From contig OZ026838.1 of assembly GCA_964023205.1 (NCBI GenBank), positions 26,005,843-26,069,842 on the forward strand: a stretch of DNA of 64,000 nt. Reading direction: 5' to 3'. The DNA is from Lutraria lutraria. Taxonomy: Eukaryota > Mollusca > Bivalvia > Venerida > Mactridae. Numbering within the stretch: position 1 is the stretch's first letter; every line of letters begins with the position of its first letter. Shown here in pieces: positions 54,340 to 63,752 of the stretch. A model generated the notes under the pieces. It was not told the origin of the DNA and searched no databases. It saw only the letters and a list, made by a program, of their open reading frames with translations. The position numbers and the translations under genes were made by a program.

Positions 54340-55050
54340 TAGAAGCCCAAGGGCAACATGTTGAGCCCCTGTTTAGCCAGCTTGTGATCTTGACCTTTGA
54401 ACTACAAGTATGGGTGATATTCATGACACATCATTTCATTGAAGTAAACTTTAATACCAATTTATTTCAAAATCCTTGAATGCAAACAGAAGTTACAGCC
54501 CAGACAAGGAAAATATATTTGACCGAATGTGTAATCTTGACCTTTGACCTATGAAAATCTGGGTGTTGCCCAAGACACATGGTCTCATTGTATTATGGCA
54601 AGTCATTTTCAAATAATTCAATGCATAAGGGAGACACAGACCTGACAAGGTGTATAAAGATTATTTTTTATGTTTGACCTCTAAGTGTGACCTTGACCTT
54701 TGAGCTAGAGACCTCGATCTTACGCACTGCACATCGTCTGATGGTGTTTAACAATTATGCCAAGTTATCTTAAAAAGTTTCTATGCATAAGGGAGATACA
54801 GCCCAGACAAGATGTATAATGCTCATTTTTGACGTTTGACCTCTAAGTGTGACCTTGACCTTTGAGCTAGAGACCTGGATTTTGCGCACTGCACACCGTC
54901 TCATGGTGTTTCACAATTATGCCAAGTTATTTTAAAAAGTGTCTATGCATAAAGGAGATACAGCCTGGACAAGGATCCGGACGGACACACTCACTCACTC
55001 ACTCACTAACTAACTAACGTACAGACACGCAACCGCCATTGTGGCAACTA
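54340..55050 (+). repeat. Composite dispersed repeat with four ~150-160-bp internal units
   Basis: The core tgaycttgacctttga recurs at 54,385, 54,532, 54,688 and 54,850, with spacings of 147, 156 and 162. Each core is followed by a gtctcatgg/ttatgccaag stretch and a tacagcccagacaagg stretch. The series ends in an actc/aact microsatellite (about 54,987-55,017) and a tail ccgccattgtggcaact. A tandem core plus a microsatellite next to a fixed tail is the layout of non-autonomous Helitron-like (pearl-type) elements known in bivalves. That class assignment is inference, and no transposase is present. Confidence 0.65.
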
Positions 55051-55229
55051 ATCATGTGGAACAATCAACAGCCTGTACACAAAGATGTTATTAATATTGT
55101 CATATCACAAAATGGTAAAAAGGTTTATGTTTGATGCATGAACAGTACAAAATGTTGATTAATATATATAATTATTAATAATCAATGAAAAAATGCAATT
55201 ACTTAGTTAAATCTGTATTTGTTTCTTTA
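55051..55229. other. AT-rich spacer, nothing recognised
   Basis: Low-complexity AT-rich sequence between the composite repeat and the SINE. No exon, RNA gene or repeat is recognised. Confidence 0.4.
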
Positions 55230-55414
55230 TATTGAGTTGAACGCCCCTTTTCAACATTCAGAGTCATATGAGGCGGACAGTTCACCTAAGCATTGTTCCT
55301 GGGAAGAACCAGGCATGGTCGGTAGCCGGGCTGAAACCCACGACCCTCTATCAGTGAGAAGTTACAGTGATTTGAAGTCACCAGTGACCTTAACCACTCT
55401 ACCATAGAGACGGG
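55230..55414 (-). mobile_element. tRNA-derived SINE
   Basis: Read on the minus strand, the head starts near 55,414. It has an A box TGGTAGAGTGG (55,394..55,404) that fits the Pol III consensus and a B box GGTTTCAGCCC (55,328..55,338) with two mismatches, 66 bases apart. The head, with its gagtggttaagg stretch and long spacing, resembles a Leu/Ser-type tRNA with a variable arm. A tRNA-unrelated body follows and ends around gaaaaggggcgttcaac. No poly-A tail or clear target-site duplication was found. The plus-strand ORF across it (55,219..55,407) is incidental. Confidence 0.75.
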
Positions 55415-55499
55415 TGAGTAAAATTTGAAATTCATTAATTCAACTGATTACTCATTTCACATTCTCATTTCAAATTTTGATGAAACATATATAGAAAGA

Positions 55500-56180
55500 A
55501 AGCCATGATGGCCCTACAATCGCTTTTTTCCTATATGAGCCTATATAAATCAAGTGCTCCCAGGGAGGGGCTAATTGCCATAATTTGAACAAATTACAAA
55601 TGGTAGACGTCCACTAAGCAATGCTACATACCAAATGTCTTTACTCTAGGCCTTGTGGTTTTGGACAAGAAGATTTTTCCAATTTTCCTATATAAGCACA
55701 TATAAAATGGAGTAAACTACGGGACAGGGCCAATTCTGACCACAGGGCAATAATCTGAACAAACTTTACTAGTAGAGGTCCACTAGAAGGAACTACACAC
55801 CAAGTATCTAAGCTCTATGCATTGTAGTTTCTGACAAGATCATTTTTTTAATTTTCCAAAAAATCAATTTACCCCTGGGGTGAAGCCAATTTTTGACCCC
55901 TGAGCATAATTTGAATAAACTTGGTAGAGGTCCACTAGACAATGCAAAACACCAACTATCTAAGCTCTAGGCCCTGTGGTTTCAGACTAGAAGATTTTTT
56001 AATTTTTTCCTATTGGTTGCCATGGCAACCAGTTTTTAATGAAACGTTTTGTTGAAATTGGCCAACTGCTTAATATGGAGATGTTGACGGACGGAAGCAC
56101 AAACAGATGCCAGACATCACACGATCACAATAGCTCACCTTGAGCACTTTGTGCTCTGAATTAGTGCTCTGGTGAGATAA
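55500..56180 (+). repeat. Second composite dispersed repeat with three ~150-170-bp units and a palindromic end
   Basis: The core gtagaggtccacta recurs at 55,603 (one variant base), 55,772 and 55,924. Each is followed by a taagctctaggccctgtggttt-like stretch and an aagattttt stretch. Later come ttgccatggcaa (near 56,022), ggacggaagcacaaacagatg and a terminal inverted segment in which agctcacc (56,132 on) pairs with ggtgagat (56,171 on). This is a non-autonomous dispersed element. Its class is uncertain; Helitron-like is plausible because of the terminal hairpin. Confidence 0.6.
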
Positions 56181-57776
56181 AACAATATCTTTACAAACTT
56201 AGAGTAAATCTTTTAATTTTTTCAAGAAATTACCTTCTTAAGGAGTTGATGATTATTTGTTAATTAATTACATTAATCGAGGAACTAGTTTGTTAATGAA
56301 AATGATTGAAAAAGTAGAAAGGAAGTAAGCATTGATAAAAGTAGACAGACATAGCCTGTGTTAATCTTATTTGATACAGAAGTTACTTCCCTTGGTAGAA
56401 GCCAACTGTGTGCAGAACATGTCAAAAGTCTGCTTGCTCAAGTGAACATCAATGATTCTTGTCAAGTGACAGAAAAATGTTATACACACATATAAATAAA
56501 GAACAAAACACAGTTTATACTAGCCATAGGAAGAAAACAAGTACAGATCAAAGGAAGTTATATATGCTTTTACCATCAAGATGGTTGTATCAGTTGAATC
56601 ATTACATTTTTTAAAATTTATTTCCAAACTGACAATAAAGATTTAGAAATGTTACTAAAAAGCTATCTCCTTGTAGCTATGTCAGATTTCTACATACAGA
56701 ATCCATTGGTGGTGAGCTACAACTGACCAAGTAGGTTCATAAATAATGTCATTTTTTGATACCCAACATCTAACATGCTGTCTGAGTGATATTAGTGCTC
56801 AATGGCAGGATGTTCAGCTAGTTATAGCTAACAAGAGATGAAAAGAACTTGCCTTGATAATGGCTTTCAGCAATGAGATTTATATAAATTTTCATGGCCA
56901 AAAGGTCAATTGACTTAGACATTAAAGGTCACACATAGACTCAAAAGGTCAATGTCCAGACTTGACGAAAAATATCTAGACTTAAGTAGTCAAAGCTTCA
57001 AAGGTCAACTGGGTATGATTGACATTTTCTGACTACTAAAGTTATCAATTATATGATTTTCATTTTGTTTTGAACATATTGTCACCATGAGAGAATAATG
57101 CACATAAGTCATTATACATTGTTTGTATGACCCCTAAGTTTATCCTTGACCTTCGATTTGACATGGGCCATGCAATGCTATATTTAACACAGAATGTTTT
57201 ATATAAAATTTAGACATTTGACCTCATTGTGTGACCTTGATGTTTGAACTACACCCATAATATCTTGTGTAGCAAATTATCTCATAACAGTGAACATTTG
57301 AACAAGGTAATATCAAATTCCCATTTAACGAAAACAACAAGTGCACCGCAAATGGTGAAAATGCTGAAGTGTTCACTGCCTCAGTGAGATTTATCGGCCA
57401 CTGACGCTCTTATATTTACTGCACAGACAATACAGTCATCATAACAGCTCGAATTTTTCTTTGAAAACAGCAAAAATGAATCTCAAGACAAATAAATAAC
57501 CTGTTTGTCATCAGACTGACTACAAAGGTGTGGTCAGCTTGCTTAACTACAACTAATCCCAAAAAGACCAATAATTAAGTTCACCTAACGAGTCTTCCTG
57601 AACTGTAATTATTCTAACAGTACTAATTTATCCTTCGACAAGGAGCTAGCAATTCCACATATTGAGGAAAATAAAACTTTTTTGTGAAATTTTTATAGAA
57701 GGGTATGATCTGCAGCAACCAGGATTAAAACCCAGACCACCTGGATACAAGTCCAATTTTATGCAAAATGAAATAC
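56181..57776. other. Non-coding DNA downstream of exon 12, no exon recognised
   Basis: On the minus strand this is intron sequence after the 3'-most exon in the window, if the gene continues to the left. I found no frame that continues the protease. It contains a cluster of AAAGGTCA half-sites (56,901-57,010), a fragment with ttgtgtgaccttga (~57,228) and a decayed tRNA-SINE B-box-like stretch (aggattaaaaccc, about 57,721). Confidence 0.5.
56901..57010 (+). promoter_or_regulatory. Cluster of four AAAGGTCA half-sites
   Basis: AAAGGTCA occurs near 56,902, 56,924, 56,945 and 56,999, each preceded by variable sequence. This is the extended half-site bound by monomeric nuclear receptors of the ERR/SF-1 type in animals. 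It may equally be a remnant of the dispersed repeats that carry tgacctttga. No function is shown. Confidence 0.3.
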
Positions 57777-57920
57777 CTTTTTAAGTCTAGAAGCTAGATT
57801 GGTGTATGACATATTTAGAAGTAATTGTATGGCTGAGTCAGCTATCATCATTTCATCAGGAGTGTTCAAACAAAGTTCCCATAGAAAATCTAAACCTATC
57901 AAGTCAGCCTTCTCAACAAC
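57777..57920 (-). CDS. USP24: USP24-like exon 12 of window (48 codons), last exon seen
   Basis: VVEKADLIGLDFLWELCLNT then PDEMMIADSAIQLLLN and ending SYTNLASRLKK, between acceptor cttttag and donor GTATTT. Phase 0. In USP24-type proteins the chain continues well beyond this point, to the UBL and protease domains, so a following exon is expected. None is visible in the next 4 kb before the satellite. Confidence 0.92.
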
Positions 57921-60900
57921 CTAAAAGTAAATGAAAAAAAAACATAAATACTTCTTATATAGCTGAAATACCAACTCATATAAGAATTACAAAATTTCAG
58001 CATATTAAAACACCAAAATTAACAATTTTTCTGGCTGATTAAAAATTTAGTCAGGTGTAAAAAAAATGTTAGTTTCAGGGTAAAATAAGTAGTGAAATCT
58101 TTTTTTATCATATTGTTTTACTATCATTCAGTTTCCAAAAATGGATTTCTAATATTGATGAACAAAAAAAAAATATCAGTAACTTACCAAAGTTCCTCCA
58201 ACCTCTTTCTTCAATCTATGGTCATTTTTATTCACATTCTCAAAGTAAGTCTTAAAGCATGTAAAACCTAGAATAGATAAAATCAAATTTTGCACTATGA
58301 TAGTTTCCAATTTAATAAAGTTACAATAACTTGTTTCATACAATAGTGAATACTTTTACCAGGAAGTTTCTTGACAGAGTTTTAAAAAACAGAATCATGT
58401 AAAATTCCCAAAATCCCCATCTAGAAAGTCATTCTTTTTCTTCAAGGCATGACTTTAGCACACTGCGCTCAGGTGAGCTAAAAGCAAGTTTTAGGCACAC
58501 AAACCTTTTTCACTTATCCTTGATGCATCTAGTTTAAGGAGTTCATTCTGAAACAGCTTGGTTTGTGTTTCATTATCCAGGTCCATTATACTTTTACTGA
58601 ACCATTCATAACAAGTCTGTAACATAGAGAAATAGCTTGAAGTAAGCATTTTGATCACATTTCTATAAGATCAACTTACACAGGTCAACTGTTTTGTACC
58701 AAACCCTGTGGTTTGTAAAGAAGTCCTGTGGTTTTAACAAGACAATTTGGTCGTAAGCTAATTTAAACAATACATCAGGCTTGAACTACTAAATGTCAAG
58801 GAATGAGTAAGAACACACACTGAATGTAATAATTCCGTCAACTCTGATTTATAAGGAACTAGTTATCATTTTAATTAAGAACCAATTATCAGACATTTCA
58901 TAATTTAACAGTACTGATAAGATAAAAAAAAAAGATCAAACAAATATGGCTGATAAGTAAAACAGTGCTAAAGCATACATTACCTCTCTATCCCAGTTAC
59001 AAGCTTCAGTGGATGCCACAAGTGCTGACCAAATCTCTCGAGCACCTTTCCATGGTAAATAAAGGTCTCCTTCTTGTAGAACATATTGTAAGAAAGATAG
59101 ATGTGATGTAACATACTGGAAGGATAGAATCACATTACAATAAGAGCACTCTGACAGTAACATACATAAAGACAGTAGTGTCACATAGCTTTTAAAACAA
59201 CATTGGCCAGAACATACCCAGGGTAAGTTTTTGAACTTTTAAGAGACTGCTATGGAAACATTAATTGAATTACTTAAAGGGAAAACAGCAGTGTAGCTAA
59301 TGAGCAACAGTAGCTCAATTAAATCATGCAAAAGGCAACTACATACTGATAACAATTGTACAATACTTTCCTTACAGATGAACAACAAAACAAATGCAAC
59401 CAACAAAATGGAACTAAATTAAAAACAACAATCTGTTTGTTTATTGAAAGATGTTCTTAACAAGTTTAAACTAGCAATCTGATAGAAATGATTGGCGAAA
59501 ATACTCGTAAAGGGTAACCCTATACTTTGAATATAAACAGTAAACTTTACCTCAGACAAAGGATATCGACCATCAACCAGTGTATTCTGATCTAATAGGC
59601 CATCTCCTATACAACCTGATGCTTGTTTATGACATTTCACCAGACTTTGTGTGATTAGCTTTATTATATCAAAATTCTTGTTTAGATCTTGCAAAATACC
59701 CTGAAAATTACATCATACATAGTCAATGAAATGACTTAATATAAATTATAGGCTAAAAAAAGTCTGAAAATCACATCAATTAGGTAATACACCAAATACA
59801 GACTAGTATTTCATGAATGTGGTTAAAGATAAGAAGATATACTATTTAGCAAAATTTAATGGCAACTGAAGGCCAGTAATAAAATAACTGGTTTGTAGAA
59901 TGACTAGTTTACTGTTTTAAACTGTAATCTAAAAGTAGCAAACCTTGTCCTGCTTAAAATTATGTTTAAGAATATTTTTGCTCAGTTGATGAAGCTGTTT
60001 CAATGTTGGTAACACACAAACACCCTGTAAAGAATAATACAAGACACAACTTACATAAGATTCCATAATAAAAATATGTTAAATATTATAACGCATTCAT
60101 TTAGTATTTGAATCATGTAATTTCAAATGTAAACATATTGAAAAACAATGCCCTCTCAGAATGATCTTGACCTTTGAACTACTGACTTTTAAATGCACAG
60201 GTCCTGTAGAGGTTGTCATGAGGAACCAACATATGAAGTTTGATGAAATGAGTCGGTAAGGTTAAAATTTGTTACAAACAAACAGACAGACAGACGAAAA
60301 TCAATATCATACGGGGGTGTAAAAAGTCATATTGTTGGCAGTCATTTGTTACCACATGGCAAATATAATTGTTAGGTTTAAGAAATTTCAATATAATTGC
60401 AAAAGCATTTTATCAAACTAGAAAATTACATAACAAGCATGCTGACAGATAGACACACACAGATAGCGTCACAAATAAGCAATCCATTACTTGTATTGTG
60501 TTGTATTATGCATGTCCGTAACAGTTTAAGTTTCCAAAGTTTTTTGGACCATACTGAAAATTGGTTTTATAACCAAGTATGTTATCCACTCAAAATATAG
60601 TCATTATTATTATTATCTAAAATGACTAAGCTACCTTTTTAATGTCCTCCACACATTTTGATACATAGTTTTTCTTGATCTGATCTTTAACTGTGTATGA
60701 ATCATTCAGTATAGCCAGATGTTCATCTAAGGCTAACTCTATCAGATGTGTAGACAATTTAGGAAGATGAGATAAATCCCACAGAAGCTGCAACACCTGA
60801 AATTGAACCAAATAACATTAACAAGGTGTTCAAGAGGTCTAATGATACAGTAAGTTTTGGTACGAATTACACATTCTGTGAGAATGCCTCAAGTATTCAC

Positions 60901-63752
60901 AATGCCTAAATCACACAGATTTACTGATTAGAAGTCATGGAAGCTATCATCATCAGAATTTGATGTATGTAGCATGAAAGTGATTAAAAGTAATGAAAAA
61001 GTAAACAACCAAAGCTTTTAATTCAGTAAGCTAAGAGGCATATCTTTAACTTGAATTCCACCCAGCACACTCAATTAGGAATTGTCTGGAATCACATACA
61101 AGTATCTGCTTTACATGCAAGTATAAAACATTAACAGAACATACTAGGACCTATCTATGTAGCATACACACAGTACCTGAGTAGTAGTTTTAGGTATTTT
61201 AGCATCTCTTCCGATTCTGCCAATCAAATTGAGCAACTTTTCTTTGGATTTATCATTCTCTTCTTGCCATTTCTGTAAAAAAATAAAATAATGGTTTTGT
61301 ACCAATACAGATCTTACATAAAGGTAGACTATAACCATTTTCTTGTCAAATTACATATTACTTTCCAATTTATCTTTGGCTTATATAAAAGAATATGAAC
61401 TGACATCATTTCTATTATTCAAAATGGTTGCATAATTCAAAATAAGTACATGTTCTACATCCAATACAGTCAATGCGCTTACAGGGGTTGTTACAAATGT
61501 AAATTGTAAACAAGCATCAGAATGAAGTTATGCCATTGGTCATTTTTTTCACACTGAGCTCAAAACCACAAATCAAAATATTAACCTACATAAATACAAT
61601 TTGATAAGATTTTTGGTATATGTTGTAACACTACCTTTTGTATGAGCAATAACAAATGTTCAAACTGATTAGGATCAAACTTCACAGCAGCAGCAGCAAT
61701 AATAGAATGAATATTGTCAATCACATTGTTGGTCTGAGATAACTGAAATGAACAAAAATATTTATGCTTGTAAACTCAGTAAATCTTATCCAAAAAGGCT
61801 GACTTCAGAGGAAATTCATTTCAGATTGCTTTTTAACTTAGATGTTTTAAAACTAGCATCTTAACATCTGTTTAACCTTATTTTTATCTACTGATCTAAA
61901 TATGGTGGTATTTGTTCATAATGGTCCATACTATATACTTTAATATATCATTAACCATGTCTGAATTGAATGCATGTGTCGTTGATTTACTGAATCAGTT
62001 AGACCTGTTTCAATAATATGAAACTATCAATCACTTGACAATGCTGCATGTCTTCCAGGAAGTGAAAAGCAAACCATTACCTATAATTAGATTTTAAGAG
62101 CTATATTCAAACAGAAGCATACCAAATATTTTCTGATATGGTAAAATAAATACATGTATACCTGCATCTTCCAGATCATAGTAAGTTCATCTGATGATAA
62201 ATCTGTACCTAGAAACTCCACAATACCTTTCACTTTATCACAGTATTGTGCTTGGTCAATATTTCCTGAAAATAAGATGAAATCCAAATGGTTTGTACCA
62301 ACATTACATTTAGGTTATAACTTGTTTTGAAATTAATATTTTTCTTCAATAAGTTTAATATGTACAGAATCACTTATACATATTAACAAAACAAACAGCA
62401 TAAAAAAGGATAACCAAACAATGAAACAATACTGAGAAAATGATATATTTGACAAAACGTTAAACCTCAATTTTAAATTTAAAAAATTCAAAATCCTCCA
62501 AATTTTACAAAATAACACAAAAAGACTGATGAATGGATGGTCCATTATGGAAATAATGTTTGTTTAAAGGGGCATGCCCAGGAACTGCTGTGTCTTGGGT
62601 TTTATACACCAAAAATGCGTTTATCACTTGTAAAAACAATTATTACCGAAAAGTCAAAGAAGAATGTGCCTTCAAAATTGGCCCTATAACGCACGCGTGG
62701 GTATTTATATGCCGGTTTAAATAAAAGGCTTAGAAGCCTTTTATTGACGACAACGATATTTCCGATTCGTCTGAGAATTTAACTTAGCATGCGCGCTGCC
62801 TTTCAAGCAGCAAAACAATGATATTTACCTATAATTGATCGATAGATAAGCTTTATGTCGCAAACAATGAACATGACATGAGCAATACTTACCATTTCAC
62901 AGTTTGTTGACATTTTTTCCGCTTTTGACAGATACCGAAAGGGTCGAGTTATGAAAACGACGAATATTTTCTAAGGCGTAATCGGCAGGTTTGGTAAATC
63001 TTGAAATATGTATTTTGAGTCAACTAGCGGGACATTTCGTAAATATTTTACAGGACTTTCATTAATTGATATTGGCATTCAAATGATACCAATTTGATTT
63101 ATATTCGAGACGCTTCAGTTCCAGGGCATGCCCCTTTAATATAGCAGTGCTAAAAACCAATAATTCAAATAGAAAATCAACCAAACCTTCAAGAGCAATT
63201 GACATCACATTATTCTTTACAAGCCATTCTTTGATTTTGGTTACTGGTATAGCTGTTTTTAGTCGAGGATTTTTATTGCTGGTAGAATCCTCCACTAACT
63301 TTGTAACCTGAAAAACGACAAAAGAAACAGGTAAAGTAACAAAGAAAGAAATACTATCAAAATTAACCCCATAAAAAACATTTAATATTTCTGGTATATC
63401 TTTCGATATATACAATTCGATGGTTGTTCAATAAGTAAAACGTATCTCTAATCTTACCTTTCAATTAGTTTGAATAATAAAAGTCTACATTATTTCCCCT
63501 ACAAAGATTCCAATTTAGCATTGATGCATAAGATAAATACAATATTGATTTCTTTCAAATATTATCACTTTAACAGACTCAAGTAGTATTTACCTCTTTC
63601 AAAGAATTCATTTTAGCATTGAAATGGGGAGACTTCAGCATACGTAGAGCAATGTTGAGACGTAGATCATCAAGAGCATCAGTGTCTGTAGGCCAAATAT
63701 GCATACACAGTAGTTTCATAGACGCCAGTAATTCAGACACACTGCCCACTTT
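57777..63752 (-). CDS. USP24: USP24-like ubiquitin-specific protease, internal part (12 exons)
   Basis: Twelve exons join in frame into 483 codons without a stop. Exon order from the 5' side is 63594-63752, 63187-63307, 62162-62265, 61635-61742, 61177-61272, 60635-60796, 59944-60024, 59551-59700, 58984-59115, 58505-58616, 58188-58267 and 57777-57920. Every intron is GT-AG, and most exons join in phase 0. The product matches my recollection of the helical-repeat region of USP24, a giant (~2,600-residue) cysteine deubiquitinase that removes ubiquitin from client proteins. Matching stretches include RLNIALRMLKSPHFNAKMNS, SIIAAAAVKF, LIGRIGR, TLVDGRY and TYFENVNKNDHRLKK. The start codon and further N-terminal exons lie to the right of the window; the UBL and USP catalytic domains should lie to the left. 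USP9X-type paralogues share this architecture and are the main alternative. Introns are 237-921 bp; apart from the repeats listed separately, nothing is recognised in them. Confidence 0.85.
58188..58267 (-). CDS. USP24: USP24-like exon 11 of window (2 bases + 26 codons)
   Basis: Completes glycine, then FTCFKTYFENVNKNDHRLKK and EVGGTL, between acceptor attctag and donor GTAAGT. This is the strongest donor of the set and one of the clearest family matches. Confidence 0.92.
58505..58616 (-). CDS. USP24: USP24-like exon 10 of window (37 codons + 1 base)
   Basis: TCYEWFSKSIMDLDNETQTK to ASRISEK plus one base of a split glycine, between acceptor gttacag and donor GTTTGT. CYEWFSK corresponds to a CFEWFTK-like motif in the family. 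A fragment gcgctcaggtgagcta (near 58,465) in the next intron looks like the end of a dispersed repeat. Confidence 0.9.
58984..59115 (-). CDS. USP24: USP24-like exon 9 of window (44 codons)
   Basis: YVTSHLSFLQYVLQEGDLYL then PWKGAREIWSALVAS and ending NWDRE, between acceptor cttccag and donor GTAATG. Phase 0. Confidence 0.92.
59551..59700 (-). CDS. USP24: USP24-like exon 8 of window (50 codons)
   Basis: GILQDLNKNFDIIKLITQSL to NTLVDGRYPLSE, between acceptor ttttcag and donor GTAAAG. Phase 0. TLVDGRY is diagnostic for this protein family. Confidence 0.93.
59944..60024 (-). CDS. USP24: USP24-like exon 7 of window (27 codons)
   Basis: GVCVLPTLKQLHQLSKNILK then HNFKQDK, between acceptor ctttacag and donor GTTTGC. 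Phase 0 on both sides. Recognised by the LPTLKQLHQL segment, which corresponds to a VPALRQLHEI-like segment in the family. It is too small to stand alone as an ORF call. Confidence 0.88.
60025..60634. other. 610-bp intron with a dispersed-repeat fragment
   Basis: At about 60,161..60,320 there is a short dispersed repeat: tgatcttgacctttgaacta, then atgaagtttgatgaaatg, ending in acaaacaaacagacagacag. This is the same tgaccttgaccttt family layout as 54,340..55,050. The plus-strand ORF at 60,397..60,600 has no recognisable family and is on the opposite strand to the gene. No additional exon was found. Confidence 0.6.
60635..60796 (-). CDS. USP24: USP24-like exon 6 of window (54 codons)
   Basis: VLQLLWDLSHLPKLSTHLIE through KCVEDIKK, between acceptor atttcag and donor GTAGCT. 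Phase 0. Helical segments resembling the LWELAHLP and EEHL regions of USP24-type proteins. Confidence 0.93.
61177..61272 (-). CDS. USP24: USP24-like exon 5 of window (32 codons)
   Basis: KWQEENDKSKEKLLNLIGRI continuing GRDAKIPKTTTQ, between acceptor ttttacag and donor GTACTG. Phase 0. LIGRIGR is the recognisable family motif. Confidence 0.92.
61635..61742 (-). CDS. USP24: USP24-like exon 4 of window (36 codons)
   Basis: LSQTNNVIDNIHSIIAAAAV followed by KFDPNQFEHLLLLIQK. Acceptor atttcag, donor GTAGTG, phase 0 on both sides. The run of four alanine codons is a partly pure gca/gct series (cagcagcagcag on the plus strand). It is too short for the usual ORF cut-off and is found from its splice borders and family similarity. 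Confidence 0.9.
62162..62265 (-). CDS. USP24: USP24-like exon 3 of window (2 bases + 34 codons)
   Basis: Completes the glycine codon and reads NIDQAQYCDKVKGIVEFLG, ending MIWKMQ before donor GTATAC. The NIDQAQYCD stretch is one of the clearest USP24-type matches. The 921-bp intron on its 5' side holds a MITE-like insertion. Confidence 0.93.
62564..63139. mobile_element. 576-bp MITE-like element with TTAA flanks and 24-bp terminal inverted repeats
   Basis: Left end at 62,564 reads TTAAAGGGGCATGCCC and right end 63,116..63,139 is its reverse complement. Over 24 bp the two ends differ at one base. TTAA at both outer edges fits a piggyBac-type target-site duplication, though TTAA could also belong to the repeat itself. 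There is no transposase ORF, so it is non-autonomous. The interior is richer in CpG than the surrounding intron (for example acgcacgcgtg near 62,690 and gcatgcgcgc near 62,790), suggesting a fairly recent insertion. It sits in the intron between exons 2 and 3 of the protease gene and does not disturb the frame. Confidence 0.82.
62720..62745. repeat. Perfect 12-bp-arm hairpin inside the MITE
   Basis: AATAAAAGGCTT, loop AG, AAGCCTTTTATT. A 26-base near-perfect palindrome in the left third of the element. It resembles a stem ending in a T-rich run, but no transcription unit is evident. Confidence 0.8.
63187..63307 (-). CDS. USP24: USP24-like exon 2 of window (40 codons + 1 base)
   Basis: Begins VTKLVEDS after a cag acceptor and ends SIALE plus one base before donor GTTTGG. 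The split glycine codon is completed by exon 3. It corresponds to the helical segment KIKEWLVKNNVMS. Confidence 0.92.
63594..63752 (-). CDS. USP24: USP24-like exon 1 of window (53 codons)
   Basis: Begins after acceptor ttttacag with KVGSVSELLASMK and ends SLKE before donor GTAAAT. It contains the strongly family-like stretch RLNIALRMLKSPHF. It is phase 0 on both sides. The first methionine inside it is not a gene start, because the frame is open upstream and the acceptor is good. The sequence from 63,753 to 64,000 is intron. Confidence 0.92.

Noticed and set aside
55219..55407. Plus-strand 62-codon ORF
   Set aside because: It lies antisense over a tRNA-derived SINE with A and B boxes, so it is incidental.
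62333..62545. Minus-strand hydrophobic 70-codon ORF
   Set aside because: AT-rich intron sequence between two confirmed exons. The apparent hydrophobicity follows from T-rich codons.
58936..63415. Minus-strand ORFs extending past exon borders (e.g. 58,936-59,184, 61,144-61,338, 63,062-63,415) as separate small proteins
   Set aside because: Each is an exon of one gene read through into the introns. The family-like residues stop exactly at GT/AG borders.
57777..63752. Assignment to USP9X rather than USP24
   Set aside because: The paralogues share architecture, but the stretches NIDQAQYCD, TLVDGRY and TYFENVN with HRLKK fit my recollection of USP24 better. A tree would settle it, so the alternative stays open at lower weight.
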